A stretch of 64,000 nucleotides of DNA from Sipunculus nudus (lineage: Eukaryota > Annelida > Sipuncula > Golfingiida > Sipunculidae). The position numbers and the translations under genes were made by a program. Under the pieces are notes generated by a model, which saw nothing but the letters and a program-made list of their open reading frames with translations, was not told the DNA's origin and ran no database searches. This document shows positions 47,206-58,975 of the stretch, piece by piece (position 1 is the stretch's first letter; the number at the start of each line of letters is the position of its first letter). Where the stretch lies: assembly GCA_026874595.1 (NCBI GenBank), contig CM049316.1:932001-996000 (forward strand), written 5' to 3'.

Positions 47206-49624
47206 TTTTTAGCTCAGCTGACTTTCAGTCATGCTGGGCTATAGCGATGGGTCTTTGTCCGGCGTCCTTCCGTCTGTCCGTCCGGCCGGCTGGCCGTCCG
47301 TTAGCAGGGCACAAATCGTAACCGTAGGGGCTAGGGCCATGAACCCTATGCAGTCTTAGAGGTTATACAAAGATCTCCTTGCAAACCTGAAATTAGGTAA
47401 CTGCTATATATTTTCGAAGTTATGGGGTGTGTTTGCATCCCCCAGAAATAACTCTTTGAGACAAAATTTTCATCCCAAACCTTCCATCTTTCACATACAG
47501 CTCACCTTCCAACAGGGGAAGAACCATAATTTTTTTGAGGTCAAAAGGTCAAAGTCACAGGGGCCTCTTCTTTGAAAGCCTGTGGATGCATTTTAAGCCA
47601 ACCCTTTCATCCCAATTCTTTGATCTTTCACATATAGCTCACCTACTAAGTTGGAGAAGAATCCTATAGATTTTGAGGTCACAAGGTCAAAGGTCAGGGT
47701 CACAGGATCCACTACTTTGAAAAGGTTGTGGACACATTTCAAGCTAGACTTTTCATTCCAAACCTTCCAGCACTGATATCGCTTCTCTGCCAACAGGGGA
47801 AAAGACCTGTTGATTTTGAGGTCAAAGGTCAAGTTCACAGCACCCACTTCTTGCGTGGAGTCTTTTTCAGGCAATCTTTTCAATCTGTACCTTCAATCTG
47901 TCATATATGGCTTACCTACCAATAAGGGAAGAAGCCTATTGATGTTGAGGTCAAAAAGTCAAAGGTCAAGGTCACAATATTTAATTGTTCTAAATGCTTG
48001 TGAGCATATTTCAAGTGTAACTGTTCAACCCAAACCTTCAGTCTTTCACATATGCCACATCTATGCATCACTCAGTTTGACTCAAACTTCATATTTATGG
48101 GTCTTTTTGCTTGAATAAATAACTTATTGATTTTGGGGTCAGCTGGTCAGCAGGTTAAAGGTTGCAGGTCAAAGTTATTCACCCATTGGTTGCAAAGTAA
48201 TTACACCAGATTTAAGTGGTTAGTAGTTACCCATCATTTAGAAAGAATCCAGTTGATATATGGGCAAAAGGCCAAGGTCATAGGTCAGGGATGTTCACAA
48301 TTACTTATTTTATAGACCATCTCTATTTTTCTTGTATATATAACCATCCTACTCCAGCTGGTACATCTCCCTGTGTGGCTGTAATTGTGAGTGACACTGG
48401 TGACATATGACTCCCTTTTGTATCAGCCTATTAAGTGATAAGGCTCAGTGATAAGTACCTCGTTACTTCATAACAAAAACACTGTTGTCAGAATGCTTCA
48501 GCCAGGCATTAAGACTATGAGAGTATAGTATTAAGGTTTAGCTACTGATTTATAAGATGATGGGAACATTTTGCAGTTTATTTTATGGAATCCTAGCAAT
48601 AAACTTAGTTTCCTAGATATCTGAATATTTTAATATATATCACCACATATAAAAGCAAGTGTTTGTTCTCATAAAATGTGGATGTGTACCTTGATTTAGG
48701 ATGGCTTTTTGTTCTATTTCAAGACTCTTAGTCATGCTTTCTGCATTTCTTTTCTTTCAGGTTTGGCAGTTTACCTACCCTGCTGACCCCATTGAAAAGC
48801 AGAATGATAATAAAAAATATTGGACTTACACTTTTTACAATTGCATATCTATAAATCTGATATGAGGGCCTGGACATGCCTTTTGAATTATTTTGGGCAT
48901 CCATTACTGGATAATTTGCCCCAAGTTTGGTCTCTTATTGGAGAATGTGGGATATCAAATGTCATACTTGTCAGAAATCCATTATGTCTGCCAGTTAGCC
49001 ACCTTAGAAATTCTTTCTTCAGTGCAGTTTCAGTAATTTTTCTTTAATGTTTGGTCCGATTTTGAGAATGTTTGTTGTCTGATTTCAGACTTGTCAGAAG
49101 TCCAATATGGACATCAGGCAACCATCTTTTAATTCCTTTTGATCATTTTATCTCAAGAACAGTTAAAGTGAATGTATATTTATGTAATCTTGTAAAGGAT
49201 TGGGTCAAATACTTCTGAATAAATATTACCATCATTTATAAAAGTGCAGTACAGTTGGCTTGTATTGAATAAAAATTCACACAGAAGCACCTGTTTCTCA
49301 ATAATTCTTGCATGTATTTCCTTGATTTTTGCTATATATTTTGATCTTATATTTGCCCTTTGTGGTGTTCCTTTTGAGACTGACAGGTTTCAAGCAAGCT
49401 GTTGGAATAGTTCCTGATAGCTTAACAATCATGCATTTTCCTCAGAACATCAATTCACTGTGTTTTAACCAGACATAGGTGATATATATTTCTGTTGTCA
49501 TAGAAAATTTTCAACAAATTGGCAAATTGGTTCTTCAAATTTTGACTGGAAGTTGTGAATCTCAGTTCATGATGTCACAGGTCATGCTTGGCAGCTGAGC
49601 GTCATGACCCATGGGTCACTTGTT
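47206..49624 (-). mobile_element. Family B element E4, reverse orientation
   Basis: It starts TTTTTAGCTCAGCTGAC, then a GTCC-rich microsatellite (about 47255-47315), and ends CAGCTGAGCGTCATGACCC with the palindrome GACCCATGGGTC (49607-49618), then ACTTGTT. The first 1.1 kb is five units of about 120-150 bp, each with a TTTTGAGGTCAAAGGTCA block and words such as AAACCTTCMATCTTTCACAT. Perfect AGGTCA-A-AGGTCA (DR1) sites are at 47684-47696 and 47819-47831. The remaining 1.3 kb is unique-looking AT-rich DNA with a 75-codon frame (48820-49047) of unknown nature. An inverted relative, E5, starts at 61475. Confidence 0.7.
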
Positions 49625-49637
49625 TTAAAGATTGTAT

Positions 49638-49888
49638 CTGACAATTTATTTCCTGTAATTTTTATGCCACATGTCAAGATCACTGAAAATACCTGACTTG
49701 CCAACAGAAAGTGACGTAGCGTCTAGGTCACAAGGTCAAATGTCTGAAAATATGCGGCACAGTTATAAAGTTAGACAAATGCAACTATTTTACTAGATAA
49801 CTCTTGTACCTTTCCTGATTCTTGCACCTTATTTTCCGGATGTTTGATTTAAGAACGAAACTTTCATGATCTTCTTTATGTTTTTTTT
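49638..49888. repeat. Right copy of the 250-bp duplication flanking E4
   Basis: See the left copy at 46962-47205. It is far too long for a transposon target-site duplication, and E4's relatives show none. Confidence 0.85.
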
Positions 49889-49894
49889 TAAAGA

Positions 49895-52521
49895 TTGTTT
49901 TAGTGGAGGTAACCATGCACCTCCGTTTTTTTTTATGCTCTAGCTCTTATCTTATTCTTCATCTATGTATATGTCAGAGACGAGATATGTCAGAGACGAG
50001 ACTGAAATCCAGGCGGATTTTAAATTCGCCTAGACAAGATTGCGATTGTGATCTCGCCTAGGCGAGATTGCAATTGTGATCTCGGCTAGACAGATTTTAA
50101 ACTTGCCTAGACGAGATCACAATCGCAATCTCGCCTAGGCGAGATTAAAATCCATCATAGAGCAGGCCAGGATTTTAATCTCGCCTAGGCCAGTTTAAAA
50201 TCCGTCTGGTGTCATCCAGGCGAGTTTAAAATCTGTCTGATATTACTTAGGCGAGTTTAAAATCTGCCTAGGCGAGATTAAAATAGTGATCTGATCTAAT
50301 TTTCTAATATATTAAGCATTGTAATTGACATATGAAAGATGTTTTCAGTCGGATTTTCAATATTTTAACACTGAAAGGTTATATATAGTTAAAAGGTAAT
50401 ATATTTATTAATATTTACAGAATATTATAGTATTAATGTAATAATTAACTTTTTTTACAGTAATGTAATAATTATTCATGTGATAATTAACATTAATTTT
50501 GGAAACAGAATAATGAAACAGATATTTGATTATTATTTGAACCTTTGATGTGTTTCATGCGGTCTACAGCATCCTTATCAGACCAATTATTTGCTAAACA
50601 TTAATTAATCTTTATTTTTTTTCTCCAGTTTTCTTAACAACCTTGGGATTGTAAATATCACTAATAATTTTTACAAAAAAATAATTTGTAATTGTATTCA
50701 AATATATGGCAATTAGAGAGTAACAAGAGGTATATTGAAGCACACTTATGAGATATTATGAAGAGCAAATCTGGGGGAAAAAGTCATCCAGTTGCATATT
50801 GAATCAATCATAGATAGATAGATAGACAGATAGATAGATTAGTTTAGATAGCTATTACTTCACTATTGAATGAGTATATTACACATTAACATAAACAATC
50901 ATCCTATTTGATAATTCTTACAGGACAAACAGAACAAATTAGTTGGTTGATCTAGTTCAAATGTTTCTTTTCACCCAGGTATTCAACACTCAACAGTCAA
51001 AACATGTACACGCATGGTACAAAATATGCAGGGTTTCAGTATTTATGATGGACTTTGATACACCATCCTTTTTTTTAGGTAATTAAACATCATATGAGAA
51101 AAGGTAAAAGTTGATACACAGATGTATGCAAGTGAATATTTCTTTGTCTTATTTAGTCTTTTCTTATAATGTATATAATATTCTTCTGATCTTTTTTTTT
51201 TAATGTTTTGTGAGGCATTTTGTGAAGCTTCAGTAGTTATGTAGACTGTGTTACAAGATAACTGCCTTTTTTTGGACAGTATTATATCGTATCAGAAAAA
51301 ATATGATTTCTAGATTCATAGAGTAATGGATCATTTATGCATGTGAACATGCATTGAATTATATTGATAATAAATAAATGAGCTATGTTCCTTTTGTCTT
51401 TTTAAAATACTACATTACTAATATTACTAATACCAGTTTCCCTTCAAATTAATATTGACAACAAAATTATTATGTAAATAATCAGCAGCAGCCCACATCA
51501 TATATCATTTGAATATGCCATATACAATACCAAAGTAAGTTTCTTATTACATAGTTTATAAATAAAAATATGAAATAAAAAAATTAATGTTAATTATTAC
51601 ATAAATATTATAATATTCTGTGAATAATATGAAATATATATTACTTGTGAACTATACATAACCATATTAATAAAAAATATATATTATAAAATATTCCATT
51701 TCCAAAATTAATGTTAATTATTTAATTAATAATATAATCTGTTAATATTAAAAAAATATATAACTTGTGAACTATATGTTACCATTCAGTGTTAAAATAT
51801 TGAAAATCTGACTGAAAACATCTTTCATAAGTCAATTACAATGCATAATTTATTGGGAAATTAGATCAGATCACTATTTTAATATCGCCTTGGCAGATTT
51901 TAAACTCGCCCAAGTGATATCAGGCAGATTTTAAACTTGCCTGGATGACACCAGACAGATTTTAAACTCGCCTAGGCGAGATTAAAATCATGGCCTGCTC
52001 CATGATGGATTTTAATCTCGCCTAGGCGAGATTGCGATTGTGATCTCATCTAGGCGAGTTTAAAATCCGTCTAGCTGAGATCACAATTGCAATCTCGCCT
52101 AGGCGAGATCACAATCGCAATCTCGTCTAGGCGAATTTAAAATCCGCCTGGATTTCAATCTCGTCTCTGACATATATACATCTGCAGTGTTCCATTCCAG
52201 TATGGTACTGCATAACAGGGTGGTAGCACTCACTTCCTATCATATTATTTTTTTATCCTGGTGTCACCAAGGCCCAGAGTCTACCACACCTGCAGCTCCT
52301 GGGTGAGTAATCATCCCCATTGCTGGTTCATAACAGCAGGGAAACTCCCAAAGACGTACTCCTTTTTGTGAGTGATACACGGATATGGGGCACAGGCTTC
52401 CGATGAAGCCTGCAGAGTGCTCACCCTGGGTGGTGGAAGACCCTGGAAATCTCACCGCTTCGGCTGAGATTAGAAGTCACAACCTCCTGGCTTTTGAGTC
52501 CTGTGCTCTACCACTGAGCAC
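49895..52521 (-). mobile_element. tRNA-derived SINE, copy split by a foldback element
   Basis: Right part 52174-52521: the minus-strand A-box-like GTGCTCAGTGGTAGAGC (52505-52521 on +), a degraded B-box (52465-52480 on +), then CTGCAGAGTGCTCACCC and TCATCCCCATTGCTGG words as in 38440-38815. Left part 49895-49971: GTGGAGGTAACCATGCACC, corresponding to the SINE end at 38450. The SINE sits in the MITE between CTTTATG and ACTGTTTAGGG, where the intact MITE reads CTTTATGATAGGACTGTTTG (24938-24957). Confidence 0.6.
49972..52173. mobile_element. Foldback element with CTCGCCTAGGCGAG arrays
   Basis: Inverted ends of roughly 500 bp: 49972-50490 pairs with 51700-52173 at about 90% or better by eye. The tips are TGTCAGAGACGAGA; the left tip is duplicated (49972 and 49988). 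The outer 320 bp of each arm is an array of ATCTCGCCTAGGCGAGAT palindromes alternating with GATTTTAAACTCGCC and GATTGCGATTGTGATC words. Inner arms share CTGAAAACATCTTTCATA. The central 1.2 kb is AT-rich with no coding frame and a (GATA)n run at about 50812-50839. Flanks match a SINE site reading TATATGTACATCTGCAG, so the target was TATA-rich; the exact duplication is obscured by the tip sequence. Confidence 0.75.
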
Positions 52522-53153
52522 TGTTTAGGGAGCGGCATTGTCAAGCCTTTTGTCAACTTTCTGAAGTTTCATGGTGATTGAGGTTTTGGATAGGGTATCT
52601 CCTCCAGTGCTCTCAAAACCTCAAGCTTTTCTTGGACCCTCTAAGTGGATTTCAAGCTGTAAGCAATGTTGACAGCTTGTGCATCATATCATCTTCGTGA
52701 AATGTCACTGAGGTGTAAACCGCGGCCTTGCAAAGGTCAAGAGTTCATTATGTATGACATGTGATCACAAACATTGCCCTTGTTAACGTACGAAGAAACG
52801 GAATGATCTGAATAACCATGGTATCTTAAGACTTAAATTAGCTTAGTGACGGGGAATGACCTGCATGTATCATTGCACTGTCCTGCCGCACACAGGTGGG
52901 AGATGTGATCGTTTGACACGCCTGACTGATTACAGGCTCTTAGCCTCTTTGATCACTGTGTCTGTGTATGATGTGATATTAACTGCAAATTGGTATCACT
53001 GCCAAAGGTTCCAAGCATGACAATAAATGGGATAATGACAATATTCCATGATATTAAATTGTCAGATTATAAAAAATGGTTTGGGATTTCATATTTATGT
53101 GACAATAAACGGGATTTTCTATTAACCAATATGACACAAATTGGGCTTGACTG
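52522..53153. mobile_element. Right portion of pogo-like MITE copy 2
   Basis: Collinear with 24950-25600 through to the TA-flanked end. Substitutions are frequent, many C-to-T or G-to-A relative to copy 1 (for example GCCGCGATTGAGG versus ATGGTGATTGAGG), as expected for decay of CpG sites. It has no coding frame of its own. Confidence 0.65.
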
Positions 53154-53155
53154 TA

Positions 53156-53377
53156 TTTGCAATTTGCAAAATAATAAGTATTTGAAAATAAAATTTGGTT
53201 TAGAAATTACAATGCTAAATTGCACCATTATTTATTCCTAATTTTGCTAATCTTTCATCAAATTATAATACAGATGGTTTTAATTATATTTTAAAAATTA
53301 TTTTGTTAAATTATTTAAAAGAAAATTAATTACTTTAAGAATGCTAAATTACCACAGTATGGCATCTTCTGGTTTAA
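53156..53377. other. AT-rich spacer
   Basis: Very AT-rich, with no feature recognised, ending at the Helitron CTAG end. Confidence 0.4.
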
Positions 53378-54554
53378 CTAGAATAGGGGTAGTCGACAAG
53401 CGAATATGTGTATCCGCCAAAATCAGAGTGAAACGGGTGAAGTGAGGCATGGACTGAGTGGCAAGGGAAAATAGAGTGAAGTGTTGCATATTAGCATGGA
53501 TGTCTGCAGTCAAAATGTGTATGTAGGTTGCGCCACCTACCACAAAATCTAGAAAGCTGTCCAAGTATACATTTGCAAAATTTATGGCAGTTAAGTCAAA
53601 CCACTTCATGTATATGAGTGATTTTAGCCTGCTGCAGACAAACAGACGGACACTGTGCAAAAATGGTTGCAGGTGGCCCCCCCAGTTTTGTGTATGATAA
53701 AAAGCTATGTGAGATCTATACACATGCAAAATATTTGCCCAATCGGTCAAACTGTTCCTGAGATATGAGCTTGGATGTCTGCAGCATAAACTAGAATGTA
53801 GGTAGAGCAACCTGTCATAAAATCAAGAAAGCTGTCCAGGATGTTTAAACCTGCAAAATTTTAGGCAGATATGTCAAACCACTGCCGAGATGAGTGATTT
53901 TATCCCACAGCAGACAAACAGACAGATGCTGTGCAATAATGGTTGCAGGTGGCGCCACCAGTTTTGCGTATGATAAAGAGCTATGTGAGATTTATACACA
54001 TGCAAAATTTTGGCCAAATTGGTCAAACAGTTCCCTAGATATGAGCTTGGATGTCTGCAGCGTAAACGTGAATGTAGGTGGCACCACCTATCATAAAATC
54101 AAGAAAGCTATCCAGGATGTATATGCATGCCAAATTTCAGGTGAATTAGTCAAACCACTGCAGAGTATGAGTGATTTTAGCCCAAGGCAGACAAACAGAT
54201 GGGACACTGTGCAAACATGTTTGCAGGTGACGTACACCACCATTTTTTGTGTATGTTATAAAGCTATCCAAGGGCTACATTTGTACAAAAAATTTTTTCC
54301 TGATTGTTCAAACGGTTCCGGAGATATGTAGGTTTATGTGTGGAAACAGACGCACAAATGGACACTGGGCAGAGAGGAAAGGTCAGAGGTCAACGCCAAT
54401 TGGTTAGGTACCAGTTCACATGTGACCTGATAATTGGTTTAAGTTTCGAAAAAATCCGTCCAGTAGTCTCAGAGGAGTTCTCTGGAAATGAATGCAGTGG
54501 CCGCCACGGAACCCGGTCAAAAACACAGAATGCGCAAAACTTCGTTTTTGCAGA
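53378..54554 (-). mobile_element. Non-autonomous Helitron (family F), reverse copy
   Basis: The 3' end is at the left: CTAG at 53378-53381, then a GTAGTCGACAAGCGA hairpin region, weaker than in the forward copy. The 5' end is at the right: 54553-54554 is GA on +, i.e. 5'-TC read inverted, next to T, with a GCAAAAC/GTTTTTGC hairpin (54534-54552). Target A/T is preserved at both ends. The body holds one exact GGTGGCGCCACC (53948) and decayed versions (53529, about 53683, about 54079), with units of about 280 bp. No protein. Shorter and more diverged than 12293-13752. Confidence 0.7.
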
Positions 54555-55764
54555 TACAATAAAACATTTATATATCACTGCCACAATATCATGATTTTAC
54601 ACATTAATTTATTTATTATTATACCAAAATGATATTTTTTTTTTCAATAGCTAATCCAGAATATATCAACAATTAAAGTGTTGGTTTATTTATGTATATG
54701 ATTAATTATGAAATGTTACCTGCAAATAATGAGATGTACATCATAACAGAACAAGCAGAATGCATTTCTTTCCATGTACCAGAATGTAAAACTGTAGCCT
54801 CCAGTAAAACTTTACAATTCAAGGGGGCTAAAGTTTAGAACAATATCATTACGACTGTAAGATATTGATCCTTGTTGTACAATATCAACACTTAAAGGCT
54901 GTCTGAGAGAATATCTTTCCTCAATTTAAGAATCATATTTATTATATTTTACTCCATTTTCATAATCTATTTTTTATTTATAGTTTGTTTTTCTCTGAAA
55001 ATTATTTTTCTTATTGCACAGTGCACTACATAACCTACTACATTTAATGATAATACTGAGAGGACATACACTCAATGAGTAAGTCCTCTTTGTCGAAGGA
55101 ATAACTATATATAAATGAGCAATTTCATGTATAATGTTAAATCTTGTGGCAAATAAATGAACTGAATTGAACTTAATTTAAAAGCATTTGTTATAAAGTG
55201 TAAAACAATAAACTGTAGACTTATCTTGATATTTCAAAGTGAACTGGTGTATTTAAGGATATCCTAATTAAAGTAAACTTATTCACTTCTGGCAATCCCA
55301 ATCTAATAACCAGTGTACATTGGAATATTGTGACTATTCCCATCTCAACTGTACAGATCAGATTTCCCATCTCAACTGGTTCAGTTCCGAACTTAACTGG
55401 ATTCTAATCTACACTGTGACATATACATCATATATATATGCAGCAGTTTTGGTCATGAATATCTCAACAGTTGTTAAGGATATTGCATATGATATTTTCA
55501 TGCTTTACAAGAAACAACTATTTTTACTCTAGCCAACACACCACTTGTGTAAAATGCAGTTCAAATATACACACATGGTAGTTTGGGCACTATGAAAAAA
55601 GCCATAGACTTTGAAGTTGAAACAAATGTTACTGGGTAATTACAACAAAATTTACGATTTTATGATTTTGTTACTTATTTTATGCTATTTTATGCCAATT
55701 TGGGAAATTTTATGAATTTTCTGATTTTATGCCAGTGTGGGAGGCCTGTGACTAATTCTTACAT
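54555..55764. other. Unassigned AT-rich sequence
   Basis: No element end, array or recognisable gene. The 70-codon frame at 55320-55532 has no domain. Confidence 0.5.
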
Positions 55765-56243
55765 GTAATTCTTTTTCTCTTAAGTTACCAAATATCTTTT
55801 CTCATTTTTAACAGTCTATTATGTTTGGGCCCATAACTTTTTTAAATTATATAATACTGACTTATTTTCTGGCATTTACATAGGAACTATATAGCAGAAT
55901 ATTTATGGTAAATATGAAGAAAACCAGATGAGTGGTTTTGATATTAGGCAGTCCTGAAGTGTGAAAATAGATTTTTAATATAAAATTGAGGTTTTTCCTT
56001 AATACATCAAAGGAACAAAGTCCTATTGACCCAAATTTCGGCAAGGTAGGAGATTTTGGGGACATCTAACTGTATGCCGAATTTCAGATTCGAACGTTCA
56101 ATGGTGTTGAAACGTGCCAGTCTCACGGACGGACATTCGGACGGAGGGATGGATGGACAGCTAGACTGCACGACGGACAGACGGATGACGGACAAATGAC
56201 CTTGACTATAGCTCAGATGACTTAGAGTCAGCTGAGCTAAAAA
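55765..56243 (+). mobile_element. Family B tail fragment
   Basis: It shares GGGCCCATAACTTTTTTAAA, CATAGGAACTATATAG and GTGGTTTTGATATTAGGCAG with E2 (45060-45190) and ends AGAGTCAGCTGAGCTAAAAA at 56243, after a GGAC/GACA microsatellite. No head is present within the previous kilobase, so this is a one-ended fragment. Confidence 0.65.
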
Positions 56244-57556
56244 CTCAGATAAGAACTGGTCCCTGGAAACGAGGAGACAGATATTATCCCCAACACTGTG
56301 ATGGATGGCAAAATGCTTCCTGTGTTGACACCATCCCATAAAAGGCCACACATATTAATGCTAGTACTGGTGACACTGTGGTCACCAATCTGTTAAGTTC
56401 TGTGATAACACAAAGCATTGTGGGTGATCAATGTTGTAGGCTGTAGAAAAAAATGTTCCACCTTGGCCATGGAAGCACCAGAGGTCAAGCTTTGGGATAA
56501 ATATATGGTCCCTATGAAATTTATCCATCATCAATAAATGGCATACAGTCATATTTTTTTCTATTTCTCATAAATCTAATCAGAATTAACTGCTGTTCAC
56601 ACAAAGACAGTCAAATTAGTCAGTGTTTATCAATATTGTATTTCTTCTTGCGTACTGGTTCTTATACAATCTAATACTTATAAAAGGAATTCGGTTCACG
56701 TCTTTCGCAATGTTCTCTAAAACTGCATTGTGTTCAATACTGTGCCATACATCAATTTAAAGGTTATTATCCCTGGAGTGACATAGGCTATATGAGAATG
56801 AATAATTTTTAATGTACATATAATTTTGAGTGATTTTTCCGTTTTTACTGACTTGCTCAGAGGTTAGACCGCACACAGCCGAACTGCCATCAGCAATGAC
56901 CAGAATGTGTGCATCAAACAGGCTTGCTTTCAGTGAGGGATTTGAGCCTGTCGTGCCTTACATTTAAACGATGCTCTCACCCATGTGCATGGTCAGTAAA
57001 ATAAAAACAAACATGTTTCTCGCTTTATGAAATGGAGAGTTAAACCCAGGAGGATTTATGACAAAATCTAATTCAAGGTCTGAATATCAGGAATAGACTA
57101 GGGTGGAGTGGGGTGGGGTGGAGTGGTGTCGGGGGGGGGATGAAAAAAAAAAAGTTGCGGTGGCTGAAAATGGGTTACCGACCCTCTACATGGGGTCCTG
57201 TTGGGTCCGCTTCTGCTACTTACGAGGTATGCAAATTTCTGTTTCTTTCTTCAAGAACAATTTCCTTGCAACTTACATTTAATAAATCTTTCATGTGTTC
57301 CTCACATGAACCTAATCTTTATACGTCCAACGACAGAATCTAGTCAAATATCATCGAAAACCTGAATGCTCCCGCATCTCATTCAGGTTCGCAATGTAAA
57401 CATCATCACTGACCAGGTCTTCAAGGTAAACATACCGGGGTATGAATTTCTTGCCATGAGGAGAGTCCCAAAAAATAAATGTAAAAATTTTTATACACAT
57501 CTTATTAAGACAGTTTCAAACTGAAAAACCAATATTTTCTGTTAACTTTTGGAATA
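56244..57556. other. Unassigned sequence with a G-rich run
   Basis: No recognisable gene or element end. A GGGTGGAGTGGGGTGG-type run followed by a G-run and an A-run lies at about 57099-57151. Confidence 0.45.
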
Positions 57557-58922
57557 AACAAGGGACCCATGGGTCACGGCGCTCAGCTGATCCTGATTGG
57601 ACTATAAATGTATCACCATTGTGATACTATATTGAGTAGATAAAGCTTAGAATATCATGGTCATGTTGGGTTTTATAAAGGAATATAATGTAATATGTGA
57701 GTAAATGATACATGAAATAACCTGACTGATGGATTAATATGGAGTAAAATATAGTGGTTTATTTTTTATTTATTTGGGAGGGGTTGAAAAAAGCAATTTA
57801 TTTGAGCAAATATGAATGCAATGACAGTATGCTAAGCAGTGGTATAATGATGATAAGGCTATTTGTTGAAGGATCTATAGTGTATGGAAAACTGCAAGAG
57901 TTCAATTTGACAGATAAAAGGTTATGATTAACTATACTGATGAGGGGATTTATGAATTTGTGACTGTATGACATAATATCTTGACAAGATCGGTCTTGAC
58001 AAGGTGCATTATTTTGATGCCCCTCACGTCTACATATTACACAATATTGACATAATTTCTGGCATGTACATAGGTACCTATGGACAAATGGTCAACAGTA
58101 CTGAACCACCTGGAAGGTTTAAATCTTAAAAAATATGATGAAATGTAGATAATGTTTGAGAGGAAGAGGTAATCTGGGCCATGGTTGGTTTATATGATTG
58201 AAGAAAATGTTGCAAATAATATTTGAGACCTGACCATGCCTTTCCATTGGTTACCTTTTTGATAAGCTGTTGATAGTTAAACAGTTTACACATTTGTCTG
58301 ATGAGATCCAATTTATTTGGTAAACCTTTTTTATCAATTTTATGATATGTATACAGTTGCCATAACGTCCTCATTCCACAGGTGCAATGACTTGATGGGG
58401 GGGAGGGGTGTTGTGTTATGATCAGAGTTACAAAGCCTCTGTCTCTCTGTAGATATTTTCTTTAATTATTAAATTTTATGCTATAGCCATAGAACTATTG
58501 TTCACAGTGCCAAGGAGCAAAGCCTCAGTGGGATGAAGAAGGGGATGGTGAGAGTTACAACACCCTTGCATATACATACAGGATATGAAATTTAATTCAA
58601 CATTGCTTATAAAAAAAAAGTTTATTCATGAACATTAAATATTTAAAACAGAAAGAAAGATGGAGAAACAAAGCAAATATTTTTTTTCCCCATTCTACTG
58701 AGCCAAGAAAAAATTAACAATATTTGCATTTATTCCTTTTTTTCATTACATAATTTTAATCCAAGTTTCCGAATGTTACTATAAATTTACAGTATAACAT
58801 ACATGTGATTGTGAATATTTCAGTTGATTCACATTTCTAAATTGCATCAACATTTATAGCTAATGTATCTAGTTTATAGTACCTGTCAACAGAATGGGGT
58901 GGAGGGAGCAAGGGAGGCAATT

Positions 58923-58975
<53 letters not shown>

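Larger units (their letters stand above)
46756..53153. mobile_element. Pogo-like MITE (X), second copy, multiply interrupted
   Basis: The left part, 46756-47205, aligns with 24477-24940: AAGCCTGCTTATTGTCATGT at the start, then GTGCACCTGACAATTTATTT and TCACAAGGTCAAATGTCTG. The right part, 52520-53153, aligns with 24948-25600: CTTTCTGAAGTTTC, TTCATTATGTATGACATGTG, and a GGGCTTGACTG end followed by TA. Between them lie Family B element E4, a near-exact duplication of the left part, and a SINE carrying a foldback element. About 5.3 kb has accumulated inside an element of about 1.1 kb. Confidence 0.65.

Noticed and set aside
48820-49047. 75-codon frame in E4
   Set aside because: No domain, and the corresponding region of E5 (about 62060-62280) does not appear to keep the same frame cleanly.
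53349-54331. 153- and 145-codon frames on opposite strands
   Set aside because: Both lie in Helitron F core units, where the palindromes keep frames open; no Rep, helicase or other motif.
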